A stretch of 18,031 nucleotides of DNA from positions 1 through 18,031 of the forward strand of contig NZ_CAJKIS010000045.1 of NCBI RefSeq assembly GCF_905200055.1. Reading direction: 5' to 3'. Source of the DNA: an uncultured Fusobacterium sp. (lineage in GTDB: Bacteria > Fusobacteriota > Fusobacteriia > Fusobacteriales > Fusobacteriaceae). The first letter of the stretch is position 1, and every line of letters starts with the position of its first letter. The notes under the pieces were generated by a model that did no database searches, had not been told where the DNA came from, and saw only the letters and a list, made by a program, of their open reading frames with translations. A program made the position numbers and the translations under genes. Positions 1-7,638 of this stretch are shown here, piece by piece.

Positions 1-41
1 ACATTTAGCTGATATTAGGAGTATTAAAAATAAATTATCCC

Positions 42-205
42 TAACATCAAGTTGATGTAATTCGGAAGTGAATATTAGAAGCCCTCAGCGAAATGCAGTT
101 AAGAAAATGCAATGTGTTTGAGCGAGCTTGCGAGTGAGTTTTGCATTTTCAACGGAATGAGCCTAGGGATTCTTTATTCACTGACATGGAGACAACTTGA
201 TGTTA
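42..205. repeat. Long imperfect palindrome, probable intergenic repeat or structured RNA
   Basis: The ends are a perfect 13-bp inverted repeat (42-54 with 193-205). Nested inside are further matched arms in the right order: 55-58 with 184-187, 67-74 with 175-182, an imperfect pairing of about 78-90 with 161-174, and a perfect 10-bp arm 103-112 with 141-150. The apex (119-138) is GC-richer than its surroundings and carries GCGAG twice. No reading frame of note crosses it. The fold is consistent with a MITE-like or REP-like repeat, or with a long hairpin RNA. Copy number elsewhere in the genome cannot be seen from one window. Confidence 0.6.
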
Positions 206-235
206 AAAAATATAAGTTTTGTTAATGTTAAGGTT

Positions 236-294
236 CGTAGAAACTCTGTTTCTGCGTCTCAAAAGTAGTAGTCGTTTGCACTCCTCTACTTTTG
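236..294. other. Tandem hairpin module, function unknown
   Basis: Two stable stem-loops lie next to each other. The first pairs 236-244 with 248-256 (nine pairs including one G-T, loop TCT). The second pairs 260-268 with 286-294 (nine perfect pairs, 17-nt loop). They lie between the palindrome and the terminator of the aminopeptidase operon. There is no U-tract directly after either stem on the plus strand, so these do not look like simple terminators. Could be the end of a repeat element or part of a small RNA. Confidence 0.45.
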
Positions 295-311
295 GAAATT
301 ATAGTTTATAC

Positions 312-348
312 AAAAATAACCCTGTAAAAAACTTACAAGGTTATTTTT
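312..348 (-). terminator. Bidirectional intrinsic terminator after the aminopeptidase gene
   Basis: A 16-bp inverted repeat with one G-T mismatch (AAAAATAACC...GGTTATTTTT), a five-base loop, and A/T tracts on both sides. It starts 17 bp past the stop of the minus-strand aminopeptidase gene. The symmetric T-tracts would also stop plus-strand transcription arriving from the left. Confidence 0.8.
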
Positions 349-364
349 AAAGAAAATATAAATT

Positions 365-1750
365 TTATTTTTTCATTGCCTCTTCAATCTCATTAAAGTA
401 TTTAGGCATTTTCTCTCCTAATCTTCTAGCCCCATCTTTAGTTATAACAAAGTCTCCCTCGTATCTCATTCCACCAAAGTCAGCATACTCTTCAATCTTA
501 TCATAGTTTAAAAACTCTTGGAATTTTTCTTCTGCTTTCCATCTTTTAGCTAGTTCAGGAATAAAGTAGATGCCTGGCTCAATAGTGAAAACATATCCCT
601 CTTTTAATTCTCTAGCAAGTCTTAATGATTTTAAGCCAAATTGCATATCTCTTGGGAAGCTTTCATACCCAACTAAATCTTCACCTAAATTTTCCATATC
701 ATGTACATCAAGCCCTAACATATGTCCTAGTCCATGAGGGAAGAAAAGAGCATGAGCTCCAGCTTTTACAGCCTCTTCAGCATCTCCCATCATAAGTCCT
801 CTTTTGATCATTCCTTCTGCTAAAACTTTAGATACAGCTAAGTGAACATCTTTATAGTTAACTCCTGGTTTTACCATAGATTCTGCCTTTTCAAACATCT
901 CTATTAAAAGTGAGTAAATATCTTTTTGTCTTTCACTAAATTTTCCACTAACAGGGAAAGATGTTGTCATATCCCCACAATATCCCTCTCTATTTCTTGC
1001 CCCACAATCTAATACAATAATATCTCCGTTTTCTACTGTATTATCATAACCATGATTATGTAAAATATGCCCATTTTTAGTAAAGATAGTATGGAAAGAT
1101 AGATCACCATAGTATTTTTTTGCTACTGATTCAAGAGCTGCTACAACTTCATATTCTTTCATTCCAGCTTTAACTGTTTTCATTGCAGTAAGTTGCATCT
1201 CTCTAGTGATATTTACAGCATTTTCAATTTGCTCAATCTCCTTTTGAGATTTTGTATTTCTTTGCTCAATTATAGCTTTTACAAAATCATAAGAGATATA
1301 CTCATCATATTCAAAAGGGCTTATTCCTAAAGCTTTACATACTCTTAATTTATTATCTCCTCTATATTGAGGTAAAATATGGAATCTTGCTCTTCTCTCT
1401 TTACAACTTTTAATAAAATTATCAAAATCTTTCATCTCAATAAAATTATTTACTCCAACTTCACTAGCAAAAGTTTTTAAAAGTTTTTGTTCTCCACTCC
1501 AAACAATATCATCTAAAGTAAAATCAGTTCCAAAAATATATTCTTTATCTCTATCAATATCTATTATTCCAATAAGATTTGGCACATCCATACCAAAATA
1601 ATAACGAAAAGTTGAATCTTGTACAAAAGGATAGCACTCATCTTTATAACTTCTTGGTGCTTCCTCATTTCCATTTATAATAACAATACCCTTCATAAGT
1701 TTTTCTTTTAAAACTCTTCTTCTTTCAATGTAAACTTCTTTTTCAAACAT
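365..1750 (-). CDS. pepP: Xaa-Pro aminopeptidase (M24B metallopeptidase)
   Basis: Cytosolic two-metal (usually manganese) aminopeptidase that removes an N-terminal residue preceding proline. The protein is 461 residues, close to the family's usual length. Residues about 1-160 fit the AMP_N domain. The C-terminal pita-bread catalytic domain has the five expected metal ligands: D248 (VLDCG), D260 (YCGD), H343 (HGLGH), E391 (TIEPG) and E431 (RYEGD), with H350 in the family's DVHD context. The ATG is preceded by AAGGAG at good spacing. It is the last gene of a three-gene minus-strand operon, 17 bp after the membrane-protein gene, and is followed by a strong terminator. The symbol is by family resemblance; related M24 enzymes in this phylum carry other names. 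Confidence 0.93.
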   Translation of the reverse strand: MFEKEVYIERRRVLKEKLMKGIVIINGNEEAPRSYKDECYPFVQDSTFRYYFGMDVPNLIGIIDIDRDKEYIFGTDFTLDDIVWSGEQKLLKTFASEVGVNNFIEMKDFDNFIKSCKERRARFHILPQYRGDNKLRVCKALGISPFEYDEYISYDFVKAIIEQRNTKSQKEIEQIENAVNITREMQLTAMKTVKAGMKEYEVVAALESVAKKYYGDLSFHTIFTKNGHILHNHGYDNTVENGDIIVLDCGARNREGYCGDMTTSFPVSGKFSERQKDIYSLLIEMFEKAESMVKPGVNYKDVHLAVSKVLAEGMIKRGLMMGDAEEAVKAGAHALFFPHGLGHMLGLDVHDMENLGEDLVGYESFPRDMQFGLKSLRLARELKEGYVFTIEPGIYFIPELAKRWKAEEKFQEFLNYDKIEEYADFGGMRYEGDFVITKDGARRLGEKMPKYFNEIEEAMKK

Positions 1751-1767
1751 TTTTTCTCCTTAAACTC

Positions 1768-2385
1768 TTATCCCTCTATTAAGTTAACACCATATCTTAC
1801 ACCAAGAGACCCCCTCTTGATGTTGATGTTCATACTCCTTTTACCAAGAAACTTATCATAAACCTCTTTTTCAACAAGAAATTTTACTTCTTCTCCATTT
1901 ACATCTAAAAAAGCGTAGTAAAAATTAATGTAGTATTTGCTTCCAGGTTTCTTAAAATATTTTTTTTGATCAACTACCATTTTAATAATAGGATACTCCT
2001 TTTGTTCCCCTTTGCTCCCTATTCTATTTATAAAGAATTTTATTCTAACATAAATATATTTAGCAATAAAACTTCCTAACCAAAGTCCTATACATAAAGA
2101 TATTGTCAATTTTAAAGCAATTACATTTTTAGTTGGTTCAACTCCAGCTTGTAAATAGTATTGGCAATAAAAAATAAACGCCGACAATAAAAGTCCAATA
2201 ATAATAGATGCAAATCTCCCTATCTTATCCTCAAATAAAACTACTTTCCAAGTTGAAAAATATATCATTGCTGGAATTATCATTAAACCAAAATAATAAT
2301 AGTGTTTATTTAATCCCATTAATAAAAATAATAGTATAAAGCAGATAGATATTGTTTTTACAGTTTTTTCAGAAAAATTTCTCAT
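1768..2385 (-). CDS. Membrane protein of unknown function with C-terminal soluble domain
   Basis: I do not recognise this 205-residue protein as a named gene. The first half has about four hydrophobic segments (roughly residues 11-24, 29-46, 55-74 and 87-113). A basic linker and a soluble domain of about 80 residues (125-205) follow, rich in aromatic and beta-prone residues (KYYINFYYAFLDVNGEEVKF). That tail loosely recalls small beta domains found on other bacterial membrane proteins of unknown function, but this is only an impression. The ATG overlaps the queH stop in the ATGA arrangement and has GGAGG upstream inside queH, so the two genes are probably translationally coupled. Co-transcription with queH and the aminopeptidase does not by itself suggest a job. 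Confidence 0.82.
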   Translation of the reverse strand: MRNFSEKTVKTISICFILLFLLMGLNKHYYYFGLMIIPAMIYFSTWKVVLFEDKIGRFASIIIGLLLSAFIFYCQYYLQAGVEPTKNVIALKLTISLCIGLWLGSFIAKYIYVRIKFFINRIGSKGEQKEYPIIKMVVDQKKYFKKPGSKYYINFYYAFLDVNGEEVKFLVEKEVYDKFLGKRSMNINIKRGSLGVRYGVNLIEG

Positions 2386-3029
2386 TCTCTTCCTCCAGTC
2401 AGTTTTTCTTTTTCTTTTACCTCTCTCTCCATTTTAGAAAATACACAACCACAATAATCTTGCCTATATAGTTCATATTCCCTTGAAATTTCAGTACTTC
2501 TTAAATATCTATTTTTCTTTTTAAAATCTCCATTTAGAAATTTTATACCATATTTTTCAGATAGTTTTTCTCCTATCTCATTTATCCATTGAGCATTTTT
2601 TAAAGGACTTATACTAAGAACAGTTGAAAAATAATCAAATCCTAACTCTTTAGCTTTTTGTACAGTAGCTTCCATTCTAAGAGTATAGCATTTAAAACAT
2701 CTCTCTCCTCCTTCTCTTCTATCTTCTAATCCTTTTACTTGTTTAAAAAAATCCTCTTTGGGATTGTAATTTCCTTCAATTACTTTAATTGAATACCCTC
2801 TTTTTTCATGATACTCTCTCTGCTCATTTAAACGTTTATAATACTCTTCTTCAAATGTAATATTAGGATTATAAAAATAAACAGTTATATCAAAATAATT
2901 TTGTAAAAATTCAAGTATAGCAGAACTACATGGGGCACAACAAGAGTGTAGAAGTAGTTTAGGTTTTATTCCTGTTTTTTCTATCTCTTTTAATTGTTGT
3001 TCCATTAAAATTTCATAATTAATCTTCAT
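2382..3029 (-). CDS. queH: Epoxyqueuosine reductase QueH
   Basis: Catalyses the last step of queuosine synthesis in tRNA, reducing epoxyqueuosine; it is the non-homologous replacement for the cobalamin-dependent QueG. Seven cysteines stand in the family pattern: a CCAPC cluster (C30, C31, C34), CFKC (C111, C114) and CGC (C193, C195), expected to hold an iron-sulfur cluster and a nearby metal. An in-frame ATG exists 12 codons upstream, but I place the start at 3029 because GGAGGG lies seven bases before it and the extended -10 element at 3049-3057 would put the transcript start downstream of the longer start. The result is 215 residues. First gene of the operon with the membrane protein and aminopeptidase. 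Confidence 0.92.
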   Translation of the reverse strand: MKINYEILMEQQLKEIEKTGIKPKLLLHSCCAPCSSAILEFLQNYFDITVYFYNPNITFEEEYYKRLNEQREYHEKRGYSIKVIEGNYNPKEDFFKQVKGLEDRREGGERCFKCYTLRMEATVQKAKELGFDYFSTVLSISPLKNAQWINEIGEKLSEKYGIKFLNGDFKKKNRYLRSTEISREYELYRQDYCGCVFSKMEREVKEKEKLTGGRE

Positions 3030-3048
3030 AAATTTACCCTCCATATTG

Positions 3049-3057
3049 ATTATATCA
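3049..3057 (-). promoter_or_regulatory. Extended -10 promoter for the queH operon
   Basis: Minus strand reads TGATATAAT, a perfect TGnTATAAT extended -10. No good -35 box is seen. Transcription would start near 3043, giving a very short leader that just keeps the GGAGGG ribosome binding site (3037-3042). There is no room for a preQ1 riboswitch. Confidence 0.55.
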
Positions 3058-3186
3058 TAATACACTAAAAATAATAATATTTTTTAATAATTACACTTAT
3101 AATTTTATTATTTTTTAAATATTTAAAGGAATATAATGAATTATCTAGTAAAATATATTAAACAAAAAAACAAAGGGGGTATAAAG

Positions 3187-3579
3187 GTGAGTTTATTAAA
3201 AGAATTTAAAGCGTTTGCTGTTCGTGGAAATGTATTGGATATGGCTATTGGGGTAATTATAGGGGGAGCTTTTAGTAAAATTGTAAATAGCTTAGTTAAA
3301 GATGTAATTATGCCACTTTTGGGAACAATTACAGGAAAGATTAATATATCTGCTCTTGAAGTAAAAATCCCTGTAAGTAGTGCAACAGGAGAGCCAATAT
3401 TAATTAAATATGGACTATTCTTACAAAATATCATTGATTTTTTAATAATAGTATTTTGTATATTTATATTTGTAAAACTTATAAATAATTTTAAAAAGAA
3501 AGAGGAGAAAGCTCCACCAAAACCTACTGCTCAAGAGGTTTTACTTACTGAAATTAGAGATCTATTAAAGAATAGATAA
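3187..3579 (+). CDS. mscL: Large-conductance mechanosensitive channel MscL
   Basis: Inner-membrane channel that opens on membrane tension during hypo-osmotic shock. The N-terminal signature (KEFKAFAVRGNVLDMAIGV) and the glycine/alanine-rich pore helix TM1 (about residues 15-43) are clear. TM2 lies at about 75-100, and the C-terminal charged helix ends in LLTEIRDLLK. I choose the GTG at 3187 (130 residues) because AGGGGG sits seven bases upstream and the product then begins like other MscL proteins. An in-frame ATG at 3136, with a weaker AAAGGA site, would add 17 residues rich in lysine. Monocistronic, followed by a hairpin terminator. Family identification is secure; the start is less so. Confidence 0.93.
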   Translation: MSLLKEFKAFAVRGNVLDMAIGVIIGGAFSKIVNSLVKDVIMPLLGTITGKINISALEVKIPVSSATGEPILIKYGLFLQNIIDFLIIVFCIFIFVKLINNFKKKEEKAPPKPTAQEVLLTEIRDLLKNR

Positions 3580-3586
3580 AAAAATA

Positions 3587-3625
3587 GAGCTAGAGAGATC
3601 AAAGTTGATTTTTCTAGCTCATTTT
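3587..3625. terminator. Bidirectional terminator between mscL and the methyltransferase gene
   Basis: GAGCTAGA at 3587-3594 pairs perfectly with TCTAGCTC at 3613-3620. On the minus strand the stem is followed by a run of seven T; on the plus strand the U-tract is weaker (ATTTTAT). It sits between the convergent mscL and methyltransferase genes and can serve both. Confidence 0.7.
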
Positions 3626-3633
3626 ATATACAA

Positions 3634-4197
3634 TTATTTTTTCCAAATATATCTTATAAATCTGTTATTATTAATTTCATACTCTTTTTTATCTATAAAA
3701 TTATTTGGATTTAGATCTTTAAAATCTTCATCATATAAAATATCAGATTCTCTAATATTAGGGTTATCTTTTGGCAACTCACTGAAACCATTTACCCATA
3801 ATATTCCTTCAATATTGAGAAAATTTATTAAATCTACATATAACTTTTGAGGTAATCTATAATGATTAATAATTATTGCATCATATTTTTTTGTTAATTT
3901 TATAATATCATCTTTCGAAATATCCATTAACTCTGTTTTAATTTTTAAATTTTCTCTATTTGCAAAATAATTCAATCTTTTTAGTGCTTCAAAGCTAAAA
4001 TCAATAGCCTCTATTTCAAAACCTAACTTTGCAAGATAGATAGCATTTCTTCCATCTCCACTTGCAATATCTAATATAGTTTTTCTTCCTTGAAAAAATT
4101 GTATATCTTCTTCTAAAGTTTTTTCATGTTTCATTAGATTTAAACTTCTACTTTGAAATCTATTATTCCACCAATTAGCATTACCCATATAATTCAT
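3634..4197 (-). CDS. Class I SAM-dependent methyltransferase, substrate unknown
   Basis: Rossmann-fold methyltransferase of 187 residues. Motif I is LDIASGDGRNA (residues 42-52), followed by the acidic strand-2 end EAIDFS (D66) that would bind the SAM ribose. The N-terminus carries an NWWNNRF element around residues 8-14, which I recall in a group of small clostridial and fusobacterial methyltransferases resembling TehB. No clear NPPY-type motif is present, so a nucleobase amine target is not suggested; small-molecule methylation is possible. AGAGG lies nine bases before the ATG. The gene begins 36 bp after the MATE exporter gene on the same strand, so it may be the third gene of the hflX operon. 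Confidence 0.85.
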   Translation of the reverse strand: MNYMGNANWWNNRFQSRSLNLMKHEKTLEEDIQFFQGRKTILDIASGDGRNAIYLAKLGFEIEAIDFSFEALKRLNYFANRENLKIKTELMDISKDDIIKLTKKYDAIIINHYRLPQKLYVDLINFLNIEGILWVNGFSELPKDNPNIRESDILYDEDFKDLNPNNFIDKKEYEINNNRFIRYIWKK

Positions 4198-4233
4198 TAA
4201 CGATAACCTCTTTGAAAATATTAATTTTATAAT

Positions 4234-5571
4234 TTAATTAGTTTCATAATTTTTCTTCCATTTGTAATGGAAAACAACAAGCATAATAATTGCTTCTATT
4301 ATCCATTGAAGTGCTGTAATTCTCCAAAAATAAGTTACAGGAGCTTTTTGAATATAGATAAAATAGTAAACTAAAGGCAAACGAATTACCCAGTTTGTAA
4401 ATAACACTATTTTAAATGGTGTTTTACTATCTCCAGTCCCCTTTAAAGCTCCTCCTAAAACCATTGATATAGCTATAGGTATCTGTTCTATTGAGGCTAT
4501 CATCAGACAAGCTGATCCTATTGTTATAACCTCTTTTTCACTATCTTTTATAAAAGCTGTAATTATTGGCTCTGGTGATACTAAAAAGATAATAGCAAAA
4601 ATTCCCATTACAAAAGATGATAACAACATAGAATATGTTACATAAGATTTAGCCTTTTTATAATCTTTTTCTCCAATACTATAACCTACAAGAGAGGTAC
4701 AAGCAATGGCAAATCCCCAACCTGGCATAAAAGAGATTGATTCTATATTGATAGTTATCTGATTTGCTGCAAAGGCAAGACTTCCCAATGTCATTATTAA
4801 AGTTACATTTATAAGTCTATTTATACTGAAAGCTCCCTCTTGTAAAGCTGAAGGAATAGATAACTTAATCAACTCTCTAAAATATTCTCTTTTAAATTCA
4901 GAGAATAAATTTACTTTAAATGGTATTTTTTTCAATTGTGTCATAGTAAATAAAAATCCTGCAAAGTTTCCAACTGCAGTGGCTATTGCACCTCCAGCAA
5001 CTCCCATCTCTGGAGCACCAAATTTACCAAATATTAAAATATAGTCTAAGGAAACATTTACAACATTTACTATAAAAGCTGTATACAGTGGTGATTTTGT
5101 ATTTTTACAACCTCTAAAAATTCCATTAAATACACTTGTTAAAACATTAAAAACAATAGCAATAGAACATATTCTCATATATTTTGTTGCTAAAGGAAGA
5201 ACATACTCTGTTTCAGCTTTAGCTATTGTTAAAATTTCTTTAGGGAAGGTAAAAAATATTGTTCCTAAAAGAATAGCAATAATAACTCCAATTTTTAAAG
5301 CAATATCTGAAGTAATTCTAGCTTTTTCAAAATCTCTACTCCCTATTGATCTTGAAACTATTGAAGTAACAGAGATTGAAATTCCCATAGCAACTAGCAT
5401 ATTTGTAAAAGTATACATAATTTCAGAACTAAGTCCAACTGCTGAAACCCCTATCTGTCCAGTATGATTTCCTATCATAAGGGTATCTAACACCCAAATC
5501 ATCATATATAAAACCATTTCTCCAACTGCAGGGAGAGCTAATTTTAAAATCTCTCTTATTATATTTAACAT
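4234..5571 (-). CDS. MATE family multidrug efflux transporter
   Basis: Integral inner-membrane antiporter, 445 residues with about 12 hydrophobic segments in two homologous halves, the usual MATE length and layout. Each half carries the family loop signature: FRGCKNTKSP at about 152-161 and LKGTGDSKTP at about 376-385. Such proteins export drugs or metabolites using sodium or proton gradients; substrate and ion cannot be read from the sequence. The ATG overlaps the last seven bases of hflX, and GAGGAG within the hflX end serves as ribosome binding site, which implies translational coupling. Confidence 0.93.
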   Translation of the reverse strand: MLNIIREILKLALPAVGEMVLYMMIWVLDTLMIGNHTGQIGVSAVGLSSEIMYTFTNMLVAMGISISVTSIVSRSIGSRDFEKARITSDIALKIGVIIAILLGTIFFTFPKEILTIAKAETEYVLPLATKYMRICSIAIVFNVLTSVFNGIFRGCKNTKSPLYTAFIVNVVNVSLDYILIFGKFGAPEMGVAGGAIATAVGNFAGFLFTMTQLKKIPFKVNLFSEFKREYFRELIKLSIPSALQEGAFSINRLINVTLIMTLGSLAFAANQITINIESISFMPGWGFAIACTSLVGYSIGEKDYKKAKSYVTYSMLLSSFVMGIFAIIFLVSPEPIITAFIKDSEKEVITIGSACLMIASIEQIPIAISMVLGGALKGTGDSKTPFKIVLFTNWVIRLPLVYYFIYIQKAPVTYFWRITALQWIIEAIIMLVVFHYKWKKNYETN

Positions 5572-7364
5572 AGTGTCTCCTCAACCATAAACTTTCTACA
5601 TCTATTATAAACTTCATCATTTACAATTGCCACTATTCTAACTCCTTCACCTTCATAATCTTCACTTTGGATAATTGCATTTCTATGAAGATAAGCTCCC
5701 ATTGAAGTGTCTGTATATGGAATTAGATATGTACATTTTCTTGTTGTTTGTGGCAGTAATGAAACTGTCATATCTAAGAATTTACCAATATTATAGTTTT
5801 GTTTTGCACTTATCTCTATCATTTGATAATTACTAAATTTTTCTTTTACATTTGCAATCTGCTCAGGAGTAGCCATTTCACACTTATTAAGTGCTAAGAA
5901 AGTTGGCTTATCTAAAGCATTTAACTCACTTAAAACATTTTCTACTGCTTTAATTTGCTCTACAACAGTATCACTTGAAATATCTACTACATGAATTATT
6001 AGATCTGAAAAACTTACCTCTTCAAGAGTAGATTTAAAAGCCTCTACTAAATCATGTGGCAATTTTCTTACAAACCCTACTGTATCAGTAAGTGAAGCAA
6101 CTCTTTTATCTGGAAGAGTAATAGCTCTTGTTGTTATATCCAATGTTGCAAATAGCATATTTTCAGCAAAAACATCCTCTTTTTTAGATGTGTTATCTGC
6201 TGTATACATGCTTACAAGAAGGTTTCTCAAAGTAGATTTTCCAACGTTTGTATATCCCACTAAAGATATTTTTGGTATACCTGATTCATCTCTCTTTTCC
6301 CTTTGAGTTATTCTTGTTTTTCTAATTTTTTCTAATTCCTGTTTCAAATCATGTATAGTTTCTCTTATTCTTCTTTTATCAATCTCTAATTTCTTTTCTC
6401 CAGGACCTTTAGTTCCTACTCCTCCTCCTGTTCTTGACATTGTAGTTCCAAATCCTAAAAGTCTGCTGCTTCTATATTTTAATTGTGCTAACTCAACTTG
6501 AATTTTAGCCTCTCTTGTTCTTGCTCTAGTTGCAAATATCTCAAGTATTAAAACAGTTCTATCTATTACTTTACAACCTGTAACCTCTTCAAGATTTTTT
6601 ACTTGTAATCCACTTAGCTCTTCATCAAATATGATTAAGTTAGCTTTTTTTATCTGTTTAAATCTAGCAAGTTCTATAACTTTTCCTGTTCCTATAAAAT
6701 AACATGGATCTATCTTGCTTTTCTTTTGGAAGAATTTTCCTACTACCTTTACATTACATGCTCTTGCTAACTCTGCAAGTTCATCAAGGCTTTCATCATT
6801 ATCAATTCCAACTAAGATAGCATATTCATCATCATTTTCAACTATATTTCTTTTCTTTAAAATAGATTCTATCTCCTCTATTCTATAAAGAAAATCATAG
6901 TCAATAAATTCTGGAATATTCATAATCTCTGTAACTTCATGAGATAACTCATCTCCATCTACATTACAAAATCCCATTACAACTCCAGTGATTTTTTCTT
7001 CAACTACCCCTATTGCAGCTATACAATCTAGTTTCAATTTTGTAAGAGCTGAGATATCAATGCTTGAAAGATTAGGGTTTCCATTTGGGTGAGTATGAAT
7101 AACTCTTATTCCACTAAGTCTTTTTTCTTGTACATTAAGTAATGGCAATTGTACACTACTACTATCCCCAATAGATATTTCAACTATATTTCCTCTTCTA
7201 TCTATTGCAACATTTATCTCTCTATTTATTCTACTACTTATAGACGCTATTAAAGCTATTATTTCAGGCTCAATAACTCTATTTTTTGTCACTGTTATAT
7301 CATAGATAGAATCAAGCTCTTTAAGGATAAAATCTTTGATTCCATCAACATTTCCTTTTATCAT
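5565..7364 (-). CDS. hflX: HflX GTPase with N-terminal JAMM-like extension
   Basis: Ribosome-associated GTPase; HflX proteins split or rescue stalled ribosomes, notably under heat stress. The protein is 599 residues, while classic HflX is about 370-430. Residues about 180-360 are the HflX domain, including the glycine-rich SRTGGGVGTKGPGEKK stretch (310-325). The GTPase domain shows G1 GYTNVGKST (370-378), G3 DTVGF (427-431), G4 NKCE (493-496) and G5 SAK (519-521). The G4 motif ends in Glu instead of the usual Asp. The first about 170 residues contain HTHP at 90-93 with S100 and D103, exactly the HxHx7SxxD spacing of JAMM/MPN metalloproteases, and a candidate Glu at 49. I recall this long form in other Clostridia, so it is probably a lineage architecture. 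GGAGGG lies only four bases before the ATG. Confidence 0.94.
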   Translation of the reverse strand: MIKGNVDGIKDFILKELDSIYDITVTKNRVIEPEIIALIASISSRINREINVAIDRRGNIVEISIGDSSSVQLPLLNVQEKRLSGIRVIHTHPNGNPNLSSIDISALTKLKLDCIAAIGVVEEKITGVVMGFCNVDGDELSHEVTEIMNIPEFIDYDFLYRIEEIESILKKRNIVENDDEYAILVGIDNDESLDELAELARACNVKVVGKFFQKKSKIDPCYFIGTGKVIELARFKQIKKANLIIFDEELSGLQVKNLEEVTGCKVIDRTVLILEIFATRARTREAKIQVELAQLKYRSSRLLGFGTTMSRTGGGVGTKGPGEKKLEIDKRRIRETIHDLKQELEKIRKTRITQREKRDESGIPKISLVGYTNVGKSTLRNLLVSMYTADNTSKKEDVFAENMLFATLDITTRAITLPDKRVASLTDTVGFVRKLPHDLVEAFKSTLEEVSFSDLIIHVVDISSDTVVEQIKAVENVLSELNALDKPTFLALNKCEMATPEQIANVKEKFSNYQMIEISAKQNYNIGKFLDMTVSLLPQTTRKCTYLIPYTDTSMGAYLHRNAIIQSEDYEGEGVRIVAIVNDEVYNRCRKFMVEETLC

Positions 7365-7397
7365 ATACCCTCCATTAAATTAAGATTTTTACTCTCC

Positions 7398-7427
7398 ATT
7401 ATATCACGATTTTACTACTTTTTTCAA
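7398..7427 (-). promoter_or_regulatory. Promoter of the hflX operon
   Basis: Minus strand shows TTGAAA (7422-7427), an 18-bp spacer ending in TGA, and TATAAT (7398-7403). This is a near-consensus sigma-70 promoter with an extended -10 and gives a leader of about 27 bases. No heat-shock-type sigma signature or CIRCE element is visible. Confidence 0.8.
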
Positions 7428-7531
7428 AACATTTTCATTTTTATTAGTAATAATTAATTTAAAAATAACTTTTTTAAGTTAAATATTTTTTCTTTTATTC
7501 AAGATTTACTATATCTTTTTTAAAGTTATTA

Positions 7532-7540
7532 TGATATTAT
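7532..7540 (+). promoter_or_regulatory. Candidate extended -10 for the small peptide gene
   Basis: TGATATTAT on the plus strand fits TGnTATTAT. No convincing -35 box is present. The predicted start near 7547 falls immediately before the first arm of an inverted repeat (7549-7557 with 7593-7601), giving a structured leader of about 90 bases before the peptide start. Confidence 0.4.
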
Positions 7541-7548
7541 AAAATATA

Positions 7549-7617
7549 AATTATTCTAAAAGGATTATACATACTTTTATCACTCTAGCATCAGAATAAT
7601 TATTTATAGAAATAATT
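7549..7617 (+). promoter_or_regulatory. Competing hairpins in the leader of the small peptide gene
   Basis: A perfect 9-bp inverted repeat pairs 7549-7557 with 7593-7601. A second pairs 7598-7605 with 7610-7617 around the loop ATAG. The two share bases 7598-7601, so they are mutually exclusive. They end nine bases before the ribosome binding site region (GAGG at 7628-7631). In AT-rich DNA such repeats can arise by chance; the positions relative to the predicted transcript start make regulation plausible. Confidence 0.35.
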
Positions 7618-7638
7618 AACTAAAAAAGAGGAAAAAAT

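Noticed and set aside
3030..3065. Twelve-codon N-terminal extension of QueH
   Set aside because: The ribosome binding site and the extended -10 both favour initiation at 3029; the extension would cover the promoter.
3141..3434. 97-codon frame on the minus strand opposite mscL
   Set aside because: Fully inside mscL, with no ribosome binding site or family resemblance.
3605..3850. 81-codon frame on the plus strand opposite the methyltransferase gene
   Set aside because: Lies across the terminator and the coding strand of a recognised methyltransferase; low-complexity hydrophobic translation typical of AT-rich antisense.
7458..7500. Hairpin-like AACTT/AAGTT followed by T-rich sequence on the plus strand
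   Set aside because: Short A/T-only stem in a highly AT-rich spacer with no plus-strand gene before it; likely chance.
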